Assembly: GCA_002316585.1 (NCBI GenBank)
Contig: DCDU01000050.1
Span: forward strand, 1-5,385
DNA length: 5,385 nt
Reading direction: 5' to 3'
Source of the DNA: Firmicutes bacterium UBA1047
Lineage (GTDB): Bacteria; Bacillota; Clostridia; Tissierellales; Sedimentibacteraceae
In this document: one piece after another, positions 1-5,385 of the stretch
Numbering within the stretch: position 1 is the first letter of the stretch
Layout: every line of letters begins with the position of its first letter
Translations under genes and position numbers: made by a program
The notes under the pieces: generated by a model
Seen by the model: only the letters and a program-made list of their open reading frames with translations
Told to the model about the DNA's origin: nothing
Database searches by the model: none

Positions 1-32
1 CTCTCAGGTGCACCATTTTTATAAGATTAAGA

Positions 33-63
33 AAACGAATTCTCAATATAGGCAAACGAATTC
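33..63. repeat. 10-bp direct repeat AAACGAATTC, two copies 21 bp apart
   Basis: The sequence AAACGAATTC occurs at 33-42 and again, identically, at 54-63. The start-to-start distance is 21 bp, about two turns of the DNA helix, so both copies would face the same side. Each copy ends in the palindrome GAATTC. The flanking bases match only at scattered positions, so this is a short matched pair and not a longer duplication. The arrangement suits a binding site for a dimeric or paired regulator just upstream of oppA, but no named regulator's consensus is recognised. The repeat itself is seen directly; the operator role is inferred. Confidence 0.5.
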
Positions 64-89
64 AGATAGTTTTATTAGTATTAACTAAT
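61..89 (+). promoter_or_regulatory. weak candidate sigma-A promoter for oppA
   Basis: TTCAGA at 61-66 matches four of six bases of the TTGACA -35 consensus. ACTAAT at 84-89 matches four of six bases of TATAAT, with a 17-bp spacer. Transcription would begin near 96, leaving a leader of about 20 nt that includes the ribosome site. TATAAG at 20-25 is a better -10 match, but its -35 would lie at or beyond the left edge of the window and cannot be judged. TATAAA at 95-100 is too close to the ribosome site to serve. None of these is strong, so the true promoter may lie outside the window. Confidence 0.25.
74..89. promoter_or_regulatory. inverted repeat ATTAGT-N4-ACTAAT, possible operator
   Basis: ATTAGT at 74-79 and ACTAAT at 84-89 are perfect reverse complements separated by ATTA. 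The right arm coincides with the candidate -10 element of oppA, a position where a bound repressor would block RNA polymerase. The stem is entirely AT-rich apart from one G-C pair and is too weak to act as a terminator. In a leader this AT-rich, a 6-bp-arm palindrome could also arise by chance, so the operator role is only a suggestion. Confidence 0.3.
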
Positions 90-106
90 TTAATTATAAA
101 ATTATT

Positions 107-112
107 AGGAGG
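107..112 (+). promoter_or_regulatory. strong ribosome binding site of oppA
   Basis: AGGAGG lies 5 nt before the ATG at 118. It is a full Shine-Dalgarno core, fixes the start codon of oppA, and suggests high translation, as expected for a binding protein made in excess. Confidence 0.9.
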
Positions 113-117
113 ATAAA

Positions 118-2034
118 ATGAAAAAATTATTATCTCTATTATTAGTATTGGTGATGATATTAACTGCATGCTCGGATGGAGAAACACAAGCACCGCAAAC
201 ACCTGAGACACCTGAAACACCAGGGTCTGCTGAGGAACAGCCTGAGGGAACAGATGGCGGAAAGTATGCTGAGGAGCAAGTGTACAAATATACTTATGCC
301 GAAGAAATAACAACACTTAACTATTTAATTAATACAACTTGGGTTGATATGAGTGTTGCGGCAAATCTTATAGATGCTCTTGCTCAATATGATAAGTATG
401 GAATACTTCAGCCTGCTTTAGCTGAATCATGGAAAGTGTCGGAAGACGGTCTTGAATGGACTTTCAACTTGAGAAAGGGAGTTATGTGGGTTGATTATGA
501 AGGAAATGAAATAGCAGAAACTACTGCGCATGATTTTGTTTCATCTGCAAAGTATATATTGACAAAAGCAAATGAATCTGAATCTGCTAATTTAGTTTAT
601 TCAGTTATAAAAAATGCCGAAGAATATTTCAATGAAGAAATAACTGATTTCAGCCAAGTCGGAGTTAGAGCTGAAGATGATTATACATTAGTATATACAC
701 TTAAAAAACCGGTTCCTTATTTTGAATCAATGCTCACATATGTAAGCTTTTTCCCTGTTTACGGACCATTTTTGGAAGAAATGGGAGACCAATTCGGAAC
801 AGCTAATTCAACCTTATTGTACAATGGAGCATATCTGCTGACAGAATTTGAACCTCAAATGCAGAGGTTACTTACAAAAAATGAGGCATATTGGGATAAG
901 GATAATATATTTGTAAAAGAGCTTAACTACAAGTACAATAAAGAAGCCAGCGCTTTAGGAGGAGAGCTGTTTAAAAGAGGAGAGGTTTCTCATGCTATTA
1001 TTCCTCCTGCAAATTTAGATGAATGGATGACTAATCCGGAACTCAAGGATAAAGTATCTCCTGACAGATTAGGGACTTACACATTTTTCTATGCATTTAA
1101 TTTTAAACCTAATTTTGATGCTGAATACGAGCCCGACAATTGGAAAATTGCAGTAAATAATTCTAATTTCCGTAAGTCTATTATGTCTTCGTTCAACAGG
1201 GTTGCTTCCATGGCTACGGAAGATCCTTATAATCCTGAATTTAGAATAATTAACACTATTACACCTCCAAATTTTGCATCTCAGGATGGATTGGACTTTA
1301 CAGATACGGGAAATTTAGCTAAATTAAACGATGTAAATTTCTTTAATGAAGATGAAGCTAAAGCTTATAAAGAAAAAGCAGTTGAAGAGTTAACTGCAGC
1401 AGGGGCTACATTCCCTGTAAAGATTCTAATGCCTTATAATACAAATAGTTCTTATTGGGCAAATGAAGCACAGGTAGTTAAACAGCAATTAGAAACATTG
1501 CTGGGTACTGATTATATTCAGATAACACTGCTTCCGCATGCTCCCACAGGATTCCTTGACGGAACAAGAAGAGCCGGAAATTATTCACTTATGAAGGTTA
1601 ACTGGGGTCCTGACTATGCGGATCCACAGACATATACTGACCCATTCGAGCGAGATGGTAATTACAATTTCCCCGAATATACAACAGATGTAAATGCAGA
1701 TGGAAAAAATTTGTATGATGTATACGAAGCAATGATTAATGAAGCAAAAGCGGAAGTTATAGATTTATCCAAAAGATATCAACTTTTTGCTGATGCAGAG
1801 GCAATGTTAATTGACAATGCTTTTGTAGTCCCATACAATGTCAGCGGCGGAGATGGATATGTAGCATCTATGGTACTTCCCTTTGAAAGACCTTATGCAC
1901 CATTTGGAATAGCAACAATGACATGGAAGGGAGCTAAAATTCTTGCTGATCCAATTAGTATGGAAGAATTTGAAGCAGCTCAGGAAGAATGGCAAGCAGA
2001 GCGTAATGAAGCTTTAAAGGAAGCATCTAATTAG
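118..2034 (+). CDS. oppA: OppA/AmiA-type oligopeptide-binding lipoprotein
   Basis: Extracellular solute-binding protein of family 5 (SBP_bac_5), the peptide receptor of the importer encoded downstream. The N-terminus is a lipoprotein signal: MKK, a hydrophobic core (residues 4-15) and the lipobox LTAC with the acylated Cys18. A flexible TPE/TPG-rich linker (about 19-48) follows. Family landmarks run in order: LAESWKVSEDG..WTFNLRKGV (101-122), the YNGAYLL..F segment with its N..YWD ending (235-260), FRKSIMSSFNR (351-361) and NWGPDYADP (495-503). The 638-residue length exceeds the roughly 540 of enterobacterial OppA but fits streptococcal AmiA-like proteins, as does the charged helical tail EEFEAAQEEWQAER (616-629). 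From memory, TDFSQVGVRAEDDYTLVYTL (176-195) also closely resembles AmiA. The start is fixed by AGGAGG 5 nt upstream. A terminator-like hairpin begins 8 nt after the stop, separating it from the permease genes. Substrate could be general peptides or a signalling peptide; sequence alone does not tell. Confidence 0.95.
   Translation: MKKLLSLLLVLVMILTACSDGETQAPQTPETPETPGSAEEQPEGTDGGKYAEEQVYKYTYAEEITTLNYLINTTWVDMSVAANLIDALAQYDKYGILQPALAESWKVSEDGLEWTFNLRKGVMWVDYEGNEIAETTAHDFVSSAKYILTKANESESANLVYSVIKNAEEYFNEEITDFSQVGVRAEDDYTLVYTLKKPVPYFESMLTYVSFFPVYGPFLEEMGDQFGTANSTLLYNGAYLLTEFEPQMQRLLTKNEAYWDKDNIFVKELNYKYNKEASALGGELFKRGEVSHAIIPPANLDEWMTNPELKDKVSPDRLGTYTFFYAFNFKPNFDAEYEPDNWKIAVNNSNFRKSIMSSFNRVASMATEDPYNPEFRIINTITPPNFASQDGLDFTDTGNLAKLNDVNFFNEDEAKAYKEKAVEELTAAGATFPVKILMPYNTNSSYWANEAQVVKQQLETLLGTDYIQITLLPHAPTGFLDGTRRAGNYSLMKVNWGPDYADPQTYTDPFERDGNYNFPEYTTDVNADGKNLYDVYEAMINEAKAEVIDLSKRYQLFADAEAMLIDNAFVVPYNVSGGDGYVASMVLPFERPYAPFGIATMTWKGAKILADPISMEEFEAAQEEWQAERNEALKEASN
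190..225 (+). repeat. 9-bp imperfect tandem repeat encoding the TPE linker of OppA
   Basis: Four 9-bp units lie in frame: GCACCGCAA, ACACCTGAG, ACACCTGAA and ACACCAGGG. They encode A-P-Q, T-P-E, T-P-E and T-P-G (residues 25-36). The two middle units differ by a single base. Because the unit is three codons, gain or loss by slippage would change linker length without breaking the frame. The segment is a hydrophilic spacer between the lipid anchor and the binding domain. Confidence 0.7.
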
Positions 2035-2042
2035 TTCTTATT

Positions 2043-2071
2043 TAAGGGCTCTTGCAGCCCTTATTTGTTTT
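2043..2071 (+). terminator. intrinsic terminator-like hairpin between oppA and oppB
   Basis: TAAGGGCT (2043-2050) pairs perfectly with AGCCCTTA (2056-2063) around a 5-nt loop, CTTGC. The stem is followed by TTTGTTTT (2064-2071), the U-rich tract of a Rho-independent terminator. It begins 8 nt after the oppA stop. No convincing promoter is visible between it and oppB, so the downstream genes are probably reached by read-through. In that reading the hairpin makes a partial terminator, and may also protect the 3' end of a short oppA transcript. The structure is clear; the degree of termination is inferred. Confidence 0.85.
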
Positions 2072-2098
2072 AACGGGAAATACAACCTGAATCAAAAA

Positions 2099-2108
2099 AG
2101 AAAGTGAG
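2099..2108 (+). promoter_or_regulatory. weak ribosome binding site of oppB
   Basis: The only purine-rich tract before the oppB ATG is AGAAAGTGAG, 8 nt upstream. It lacks the GGAGG core seen before oppA, oppC and oppD. Its AGAAAG and GTGA parts each match pieces of the extended Shine-Dalgarno complement, but not as one continuous block. Weak initiation here would add to the hairpin in keeping permease levels below those of OppA. Confidence 0.45.
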
Positions 2109-2116
2109 ACATTATT

Positions 2117-3055
2117 ATGAAGTATTACGCAATAAGGCTTCTGAGATCATTCTTAACTCTTATTATTGTTGTGACAATAGTATTTTTATTAATGCGTTTG
2201 ATGCCTATTGAGGGATATTTTACAAACTATGATAAGCTGGATGAAGTTCAGATAGAAGCCAAGTTGGAAAATTTAGGACTTTTAAATCCGTGGTATATAC
2301 AATTAAAAGACTTTTATGGGAGTTTGATGAAGAGGGACCTTGGACAATCAATTACTTATAGACCTAAGGTTGATATAACAAAAATCTTAGGAGATAAGTT
2401 AATAACATCATTGCGCTTTGGGTTGGTATCTTTAACAATATCATTGGTAATGGGGCTTAGCCTCGGAATTTTAATGGCTAGATATAAAGGCAAGTTTTGG
2501 GATAAGTTTGGAACATGTTATATTGTCGGTGCCAATGCTATTCCTGCTGTCATATTCTATTTGCTGATACAGGTGTATTTAACAGATTTATTTAAATTAC
2601 CGCTATTATATGATAGAACTGATGCTAAAAGCTGGATACTGCCGATTTTATGTCTGTCATTAGTAAATATAGCATATTATGCTATGTGGATTAGACGCTA
2701 CATGGTTGACGAATTAAACAAGGACTATGTCAGGCTGGCAAAAGCAAAAGGGTTAAAAAACAAGGATATAATGCTAAAACATGTTATGAGAAATGCTTTT
2801 GTTCCAATGGCGCAGTACTTGCCTGCATCCATACTTTATACAGTATCCGGTTCTATTTATGTCGAATCCTTATTCTCAATACCCGGAACAGGGGGACTTT
2901 TAGTTACGGCAATTCAAAGACAGGACAACACATTGGTTCAAGCCTTGGTATTGTTATATTCATCCATAGGAATTGTAGGATTAATGTTAGGAGATATTTT
3001 AATGGCAGCATTTGACCCGAGAATCAGATTATCACATGAAGGAGGATCCAGGTAA
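2117..3055 (+). CDS. oppB: OppB/AmiC-type oligopeptide permease subunit
   Basis: First of two membrane subunits forming the peptide channel, a BPD_transp_1 (MetI-like) permease. Hydrophobic stretches suitable for membrane spans lie near residues 8-28, 99-121, 134-155, 172-192, 231-252 and 275-298, the usual six. The cytoplasmic EAA-type loop that docks on the ATPase is at about 203-226 (DYVRLAKAKGLKNKDIMLKHVMRN), with the conserved Gly212. ESLFSIPGTGGLL (250-262) and the closing LGDILMAAFDPRIR (291-304) are typical of OppB/DppB proteins. IWIRRYMVDE in the region before the EAA loop recalls streptococcal AmiC, but at 312 residues this protein has the compact general OppB length and not the large extracellular insertion of AmiC. 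The start MKYYAIRLLRS is typical of the family, although its ribosome site is weak. The stop overlaps the oppC start by one base (TAATG). Confidence 0.95.
   Translation: MKYYAIRLLRSFLTLIIVVTIVFLLMRLMPIEGYFTNYDKLDEVQIEAKLENLGLLNPWYIQLKDFYGSLMKRDLGQSITYRPKVDITKILGDKLITSLRFGLVSLTISLVMGLSLGILMARYKGKFWDKFGTCYIVGANAIPAVIFYLLIQVYLTDLFKLPLLYDRTDAKSWILPILCLSLVNIAYYAMWIRRYMVDELNKDYVRLAKAKGLKNKDIMLKHVMRNAFVPMAQYLPASILYTVSGSIYVESLFSIPGTGGLLVTAIQRQDNTLVQALVLLYSSIGIVGLMLGDILMAAFDPRIRLSHEGGSR
3039..3045 (+). promoter_or_regulatory. ribosome binding site of oppC inside oppB
   Basis: AAGGAGG lies in the last codons of oppB, 9 nt before the oppC ATG at 3055. With the overlapping TAATG stop/start, it supports translational coupling of the two permease genes and fixes the oppC start. 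Confidence 0.85.
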
Positions 3056-4026
3056 TGACTAGTAAAAAAATTATTAGCAAAATGTCCGACAACATTGATC
3101 CATCCCTATTTGAATTTGCCGATTGTGATGAATCGAAAAGTGAGTTGATTGGATATTCAAATTATTCATTTTGGAGATCAACAATTCAAGTATTTATAAA
3201 AAATAAAGCAGCAGTAGCCCTTTTAATTTTAATAGCATGTGTAGTTTTATTTACTTTAATTCAACCCTATTTACCTAATCAAAAGAGTCCTACACAAATA
3301 TATATAAACCCCGAAACAAATATGCAATATAGAAATGTTCAGCCTAATGAGGAATTTTGGTTCGGCTCTAATTCAATAGGGCAAGATTTGTGGGCGCGTA
3401 TTTGGAGCGGAACTAGGACTTCGCTTTTAATAGGCGTTGCAGTAGGGCTGTTTGAAGCTGTAGTTGGCATAACTGTAGGTGCTCTTTGGGGTTATGTAAG
3501 AAAGCTTGATGCGATTATTACAGAAATATATAATGTATGGGATAATATACCGTCAACGGTTGTACTCATTATTTTAACATATATTATGAAACCAAGTATT
3601 CCTACAATTATTTTCGCAATGTGTATGACCGGATGGCTTCAGATGGCTAGGTTTGTGCGTAATTTGATTATAATAATAAGGGACAGGGAGTATAATTTAG
3701 CATCCAGATGTCTTGGTACACCTACTAGCAGAATTATAACTAAAAATTTACTTCCCTATTTGGTATCGGTAATTATGCTCAGAATGGCACTGGCAATACC
3801 ATTAGCTATAGGAAGTGAAGTTTTCCTATCATATATCGGTATGGGACTGCCTGTTGATATACCGTCACTTGGAAACTTAATAAATGAAGGAAGGGCATTG
3901 ATGATGGATCCTAACCAAAGATACCAATTATTTTTCCCTGCCGCAGTAATATCTGTTGTTACTATATCCTTCTATGTAATCGGCAATGTTTTCGCTGATT
4001 CTGCTGATCCAAGAAATCACGTATAG
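3055..4026 (+). CDS. oppC: OppC/AmiD-type oligopeptide permease subunit
   Basis: Second membrane subunit of the importer, partner of OppB. Residues 1-38 are a hydrophilic cytoplasmic N-tail. An OppC_N-type first membrane span follows (about 39-73, FWRSTIQVFIKNKAAVALLILI onward). An extracellular segment then leads to the family motif WFGSNSIGQDLWARIWSGTRTSLLIG (102-127). Further hydrophobic spans lie near 122-147, 164-178, 183-204, 238-260 and 291-311. The EAA-type loop that contacts the ATPase is DREYNLASRCLGTPTSRIITKNLLP (210-234), with Gly221. It closely resembles, from memory, the EYNLASRTLGTPT stretch of streptococcal AmiD, which is why I place this operon in the Ami branch. The C-terminus DSADPRNHV is the expected D.xDPR ending. 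The start is fixed by AAGGAGG and the 1-nt overlap with oppB. Nine bases separate its stop from oppD. Confidence 0.95.
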   Translation: MTSKKIISKMSDNIDPSLFEFADCDESKSELIGYSNYSFWRSTIQVFIKNKAAVALLILIACVVLFTLIQPYLPNQKSPTQIYINPETNMQYRNVQPNEEFWFGSNSIGQDLWARIWSGTRTSLLIGVAVGLFEAVVGITVGALWGYVRKLDAIITEIYNVWDNIPSTVVLIILTYIMKPSIPTIIFAMCMTGWLQMARFVRNLIIIIRDREYNLASRCLGTPTSRIITKNLLPYLVSVIMLRMALAIPLAIGSEVFLSYIGMGLPVDIPSLGNLINEGRALMMDPNQRYQLFFPAAVISVVTISFYVIGNVFADSADPRNHV

Positions 4027-4030
4027 GAGG
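4025..4030 (+). promoter_or_regulatory. ribosome binding site of oppD overlapping the oppC stop
   Basis: AGGAGG shares its first two bases with the TAG stop of oppC (4024-4026) and lies 5 nt before the oppD ATG at 4036. Ribosomes finishing oppC end on the oppD ribosome site, which favours coupled translation. Confidence 0.85.
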
Positions 4031-4035
4031 TTACC

Positions 4036-5091
4036 ATGATAAACAATGAAATAGTACTATCAGTTGAAGATTTAGTTATAAAGTTTAATTTAAGAGGACA
4101 GGAGCTAACGGCAATCAGGGGTGCATCCTTAACGCTGTACAAGGGTGAAAGCTTGGCTATAGTCGGTGAATCAGGCTCCGGAAAATCAGTTTTTACAAAA
4201 TCCTTTATGGGATTGTTGGATGCTAACGGAAGGATTGACAGCGGGTCAATAATATATAAGGGTAATGACTTAGCAAAATATAAAACAGAAGATGAATGGA
4301 TAAAAATAAGAGGAAAAGAAATAGCAATGGTTTTCCAAGACCCAATGACTTCTTTAAATCCTCTCAAAACAGTAGGGAAACAGGTTCAAGAGTCAATAGA
4401 GCTTCACCAAAATTTAAAAGGCGAAGAAGCTAAAAAGTTGGCTGTGGAAATACTAAACGATGTTGGTATTTCAGACCCGGACAGGAGATATAATCAATAT
4501 CCTCATGAATTTTCAGGCGGTATGAGACAAAGAGTAGTTATAGCAATAGCCGTGGCATGCAATCCTAATATTTTAATATGCGATGAACCTACAACCGCAT
4601 TGGATGTTACCATTCAGGCGCAGATTCTTCAATTGCTGAAGAATTTACAAAGAAAATATCAATTAACAATTATTTATATAACACACGACTTAGGTGTTGT
4701 CGCAAATGTTGCCGATAGAATAGCGGTTATGTATGCAGGCGATATAATTGAATTAGGATTGTCCGAAGAAGTTTTTTTCGACCCCAAGCACCCTTATACC
4801 TGGGCATTGCTGTCATCATTGCCGCAGCTTGGCATTAAAGGCGAAGCATTGTATTCGATAAAGGGTACTCCTCCAAACTTATTTAAAGAAATAAAAGGAG
4901 ATGCATTTGCACCTCGTAATCCTCATGCATTGAAAATAGACTTTGAAGAAAGACCTCCATACTTTGAGGTAAGCCCTACTCATAAAGTAAGAACTTGGCT
5001 GTTGGACCCAAGAGCACCCAAAGTTGAACCGCCTCTTTTAGTTCAAAAAATGAGGGAAATGGAAGTAAAGAGGGGTGATGGCATTGAATAA
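4036..5091 (+). CDS. oppD: OppD/AmiE-type oligopeptide transporter ATPase
   Basis: Cytoplasmic ATPase that with OppF drives peptide import. All catalytic motifs are intact: Walker A GESGSGKS (44-51), Q-loop Gln101 in [14 protein letters not shown] signature FSGGMRQR (159-166, Phe in place of the usual Leu), Walker B ILICDEP with Glu184, D-loop ALD (188-190) and H-loop His217 in THD. The oligopeptide/dipeptide C-terminal domain follows from [12 protein letters not shown] (252-263), through IKGTPPNL, to [18 protein letters not shown] (316-333). In this domain the four cysteines that bind an iron-sulfur cluster in many Dpp/Opp ATPases are replaced by Asp289, Asn295, Asp302 and Thr320. The only two cysteines, 175 and 182, lie in the nucleotide-binding domain. 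From memory, streptococcal AmiE and lactococcal OppD share this cysteine-free form. The length of 351 is normal. The last 14 bases overlap the start of oppF. Confidence 0.95.
   Translation: MINNEIVLSVEDLVIKFNLRGQELTAIRGASLTLYKGESLAIVGESGSGKSVFTKSFMGLLDANGRIDSGSIIYKGNDLAKYKTEDEWIKIRGKEIAMVFQDPMTSLNPLKTVGKQVQESIELHQNLKGEEAKKLAVEILNDVGISDPDRRYNQYPHEFSGGMRQRVVIAIAVACNPNILICDEPTTALDVTIQAQILQLLKNLQRKYQLTIIYITHDLGVVANVADRIAVMYAGDIIELGLSEEVFFDPKHPYTWALLSSLPQLGIKGEALYSIKGTPPNLFKEIKGDAFAPRNPHALKIDFEERPPYFEVSPTHKVRTWLLDPRAPKVEPPLLVQKMREMEVKRGDGIE
5069..5075 (+). promoter_or_regulatory. ribosome binding site of oppF inside oppD
   Basis: AGAGGGG, with a GAGG core at 5070-5073, lies just before the ATG at 5078. 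Its spacing is short, 4 nt from the GAGG core. It supports the ATG start over the TTG at 5084, which would sit at a better distance but needs a rarer start codon. Confidence 0.5.
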
Positions 5092-5385
5092 GGAAATACT
5101 TTTAGAGGTTAAGAATTTAAGAGTTGAGTTTGGCAAGAGCAATAAAAAGTTCAGGGCTGTAAATGATGTCAGCTTTGATATCTATAAGGGCGAAACCTTC
5201 GGACTTGTTGGCGAGTCCGGCTCGGGAAAAACAACGATAGGAAGAGCTATCATAAGAATTAATCCTGCTGCTTCCGGTGAAATAATTTACAAGGGTCAAA
5301 GGATAAGCGGAAAAATAGACAAAGTATTAGATACGGAGCTTACAAGAAAAATACAAATGATATTTCAGGACCCTATGGCATCCTT
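5078..5385 (+). CDS. oppF: OppF/AmiF-type oligopeptide transporter ATPase, 5' part only
   Basis: Second ATPase of the importer, cut by the right edge after 102 complete codons; proteins of this family are usually a little over 300 residues. The translated start is [20 protein letters not shown]. The visible part is the beginning of an ABC domain: the aromatic A-loop-type region around Phe25, Walker A GESGSGKT (45-52) and the Q-loop Gln97 in [11 protein letters not shown]. The stretch [11 protein letters not shown] and the following GQRISGKI recall streptococcal AmiF from memory. The signature, Walker B and H-loop lie outside the window. The ATG at 5078 overlaps oppD by 14 bases in another frame, consistent with coupled translation and one-to-one production of the two ATPases. 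A TTG at 5084 is a less likely alternative start. The frame is open to the edge, with no sign of disruption. Confidence 0.93.
   Translation, partial: MALNKEILLEVKNLRVEFGKSNKKFRAVNDVSFDIYKGETFGLVGESGSGKTTIGRAIIRINPAASGEIIYKGQRISGKIDKVLDTELTRKIQMIFQDPMAS

Noticed and set aside
1..20. CTCTCAGG at the left edge resembles the 3' part of a glycine riboswitch aptamer, and GGTGCACC followed by ATTTTT resembles the end of a terminator.
   Set aside because: The expected GGAC-type bases after CTCTCAGG are absent. GGTGCACC is self-complementary with no room for a loop, and any pairing partner would lie outside the window. Neither can be supported.
30..75. Possible CodY box around the GAATTC motifs.
   Set aside because: The best alignments to AATTTTCWGAAAATT leave about six mismatches, no better than expected in AT-rich sequence.
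62..316. Open frame of 84 codons on the minus strand across the leader and the oppA signal region.
   Set aside because: It lies opposite strong evidence for oppA (ribosome site, lipobox), shows no recognisable protein features, and reads as a shadow frame.
1807..1995. Minus-strand open frame of 62 codons inside oppA.
   Set aside because: It is fully antisense to conserved OppA sequence, with no family resemblance; treated as a shadow.
2072..2116. A separate promoter for oppBCDF after the hairpin.
   Set aside because: TTGTTT near 2065 has no acceptable -10 at 16-18 bp spacing (best TGAATC), so no promoter is called.
4017..4367. Minus-strand open frame of 116 codons opposite the start of oppD.
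   Set aside because: It covers the reverse of the Walker A and Q-loop coding region, and its translation shows no recognisable protein features. It is a by-product of the oppD reading frame.
5117..5299. Minus-strand open frame of 60 codons opposite oppF.
   Set aside because: It is antisense to the clearly recognisable N-terminal ABC domain of OppF.
1..5385. A mobile element, CRISPR array, tRNA/rRNA or previously undescribed system.
   Set aside because: The window is almost entirely filled by five contiguous genes of one well-known transporter. No long repeats, transposase, integrase, RNA gene or unexplained gap over 120 bp is present.

Overview
This window is a textbook-like oligopeptide ABC importer operon on the + strand, read in the order oppA, oppB, oppC, oppD and the first third of oppF, which runs off the right edge. 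Nothing in it looks like a new biological system. The AT-rich sequence, strong AGGAGG ribosome sites, lipoprotein-type binding protein and Ami-like protein features point to a low-GC Firmicute. An anaerobic Clostridia/Tissierellia-type organism is my best guess, but that placement is an inference from composition and style, not from a marker gene.

Layout. Positions 1-117 are a non-coding leader. It holds a 10-bp direct repeat spaced 21 bp apart (33-42 and 54-63), a 6-bp-arm inverted repeat (74-89), a weak candidate promoter and the oppA ribosome site. Positions 118-2034 encode the substrate-binding lipoprotein. The 82-bp gap 2035-2116 carries a clear intrinsic-terminator-like hairpin. Positions 2117-5091 hold two permeases and the first ATPase, packed with a 1-nt overlap (oppB/oppC) and a 9-nt gap (oppC/oppD). 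oppF starts at 5078 inside the end of oppD and is cut at codon 102.

How they work together. OppA, anchored outside the membrane by a lipid on Cys18, should capture peptides and hand them to the OppB-OppC channel. OppD and OppF should power import by ATP hydrolysis in the cytoplasm. From memory, all five proteins resemble the streptococcal Ami (AmiACDEF) branch of this family more than the enterobacterial Opp branch. Signs of this are the long binding protein with a charged helical tail, the EYNLASRCLGTPT loop in OppC, and the cysteine-free C-terminal domain of OppD. The hairpin after oppA probably lets the binding protein be made in excess over the membrane and ATPase subunits.

The points most worth a second look are the repeat/palindrome architecture upstream of oppA, the oppA-oppB hairpin, and the loss of all four iron-sulfur-type cysteines in OppD.
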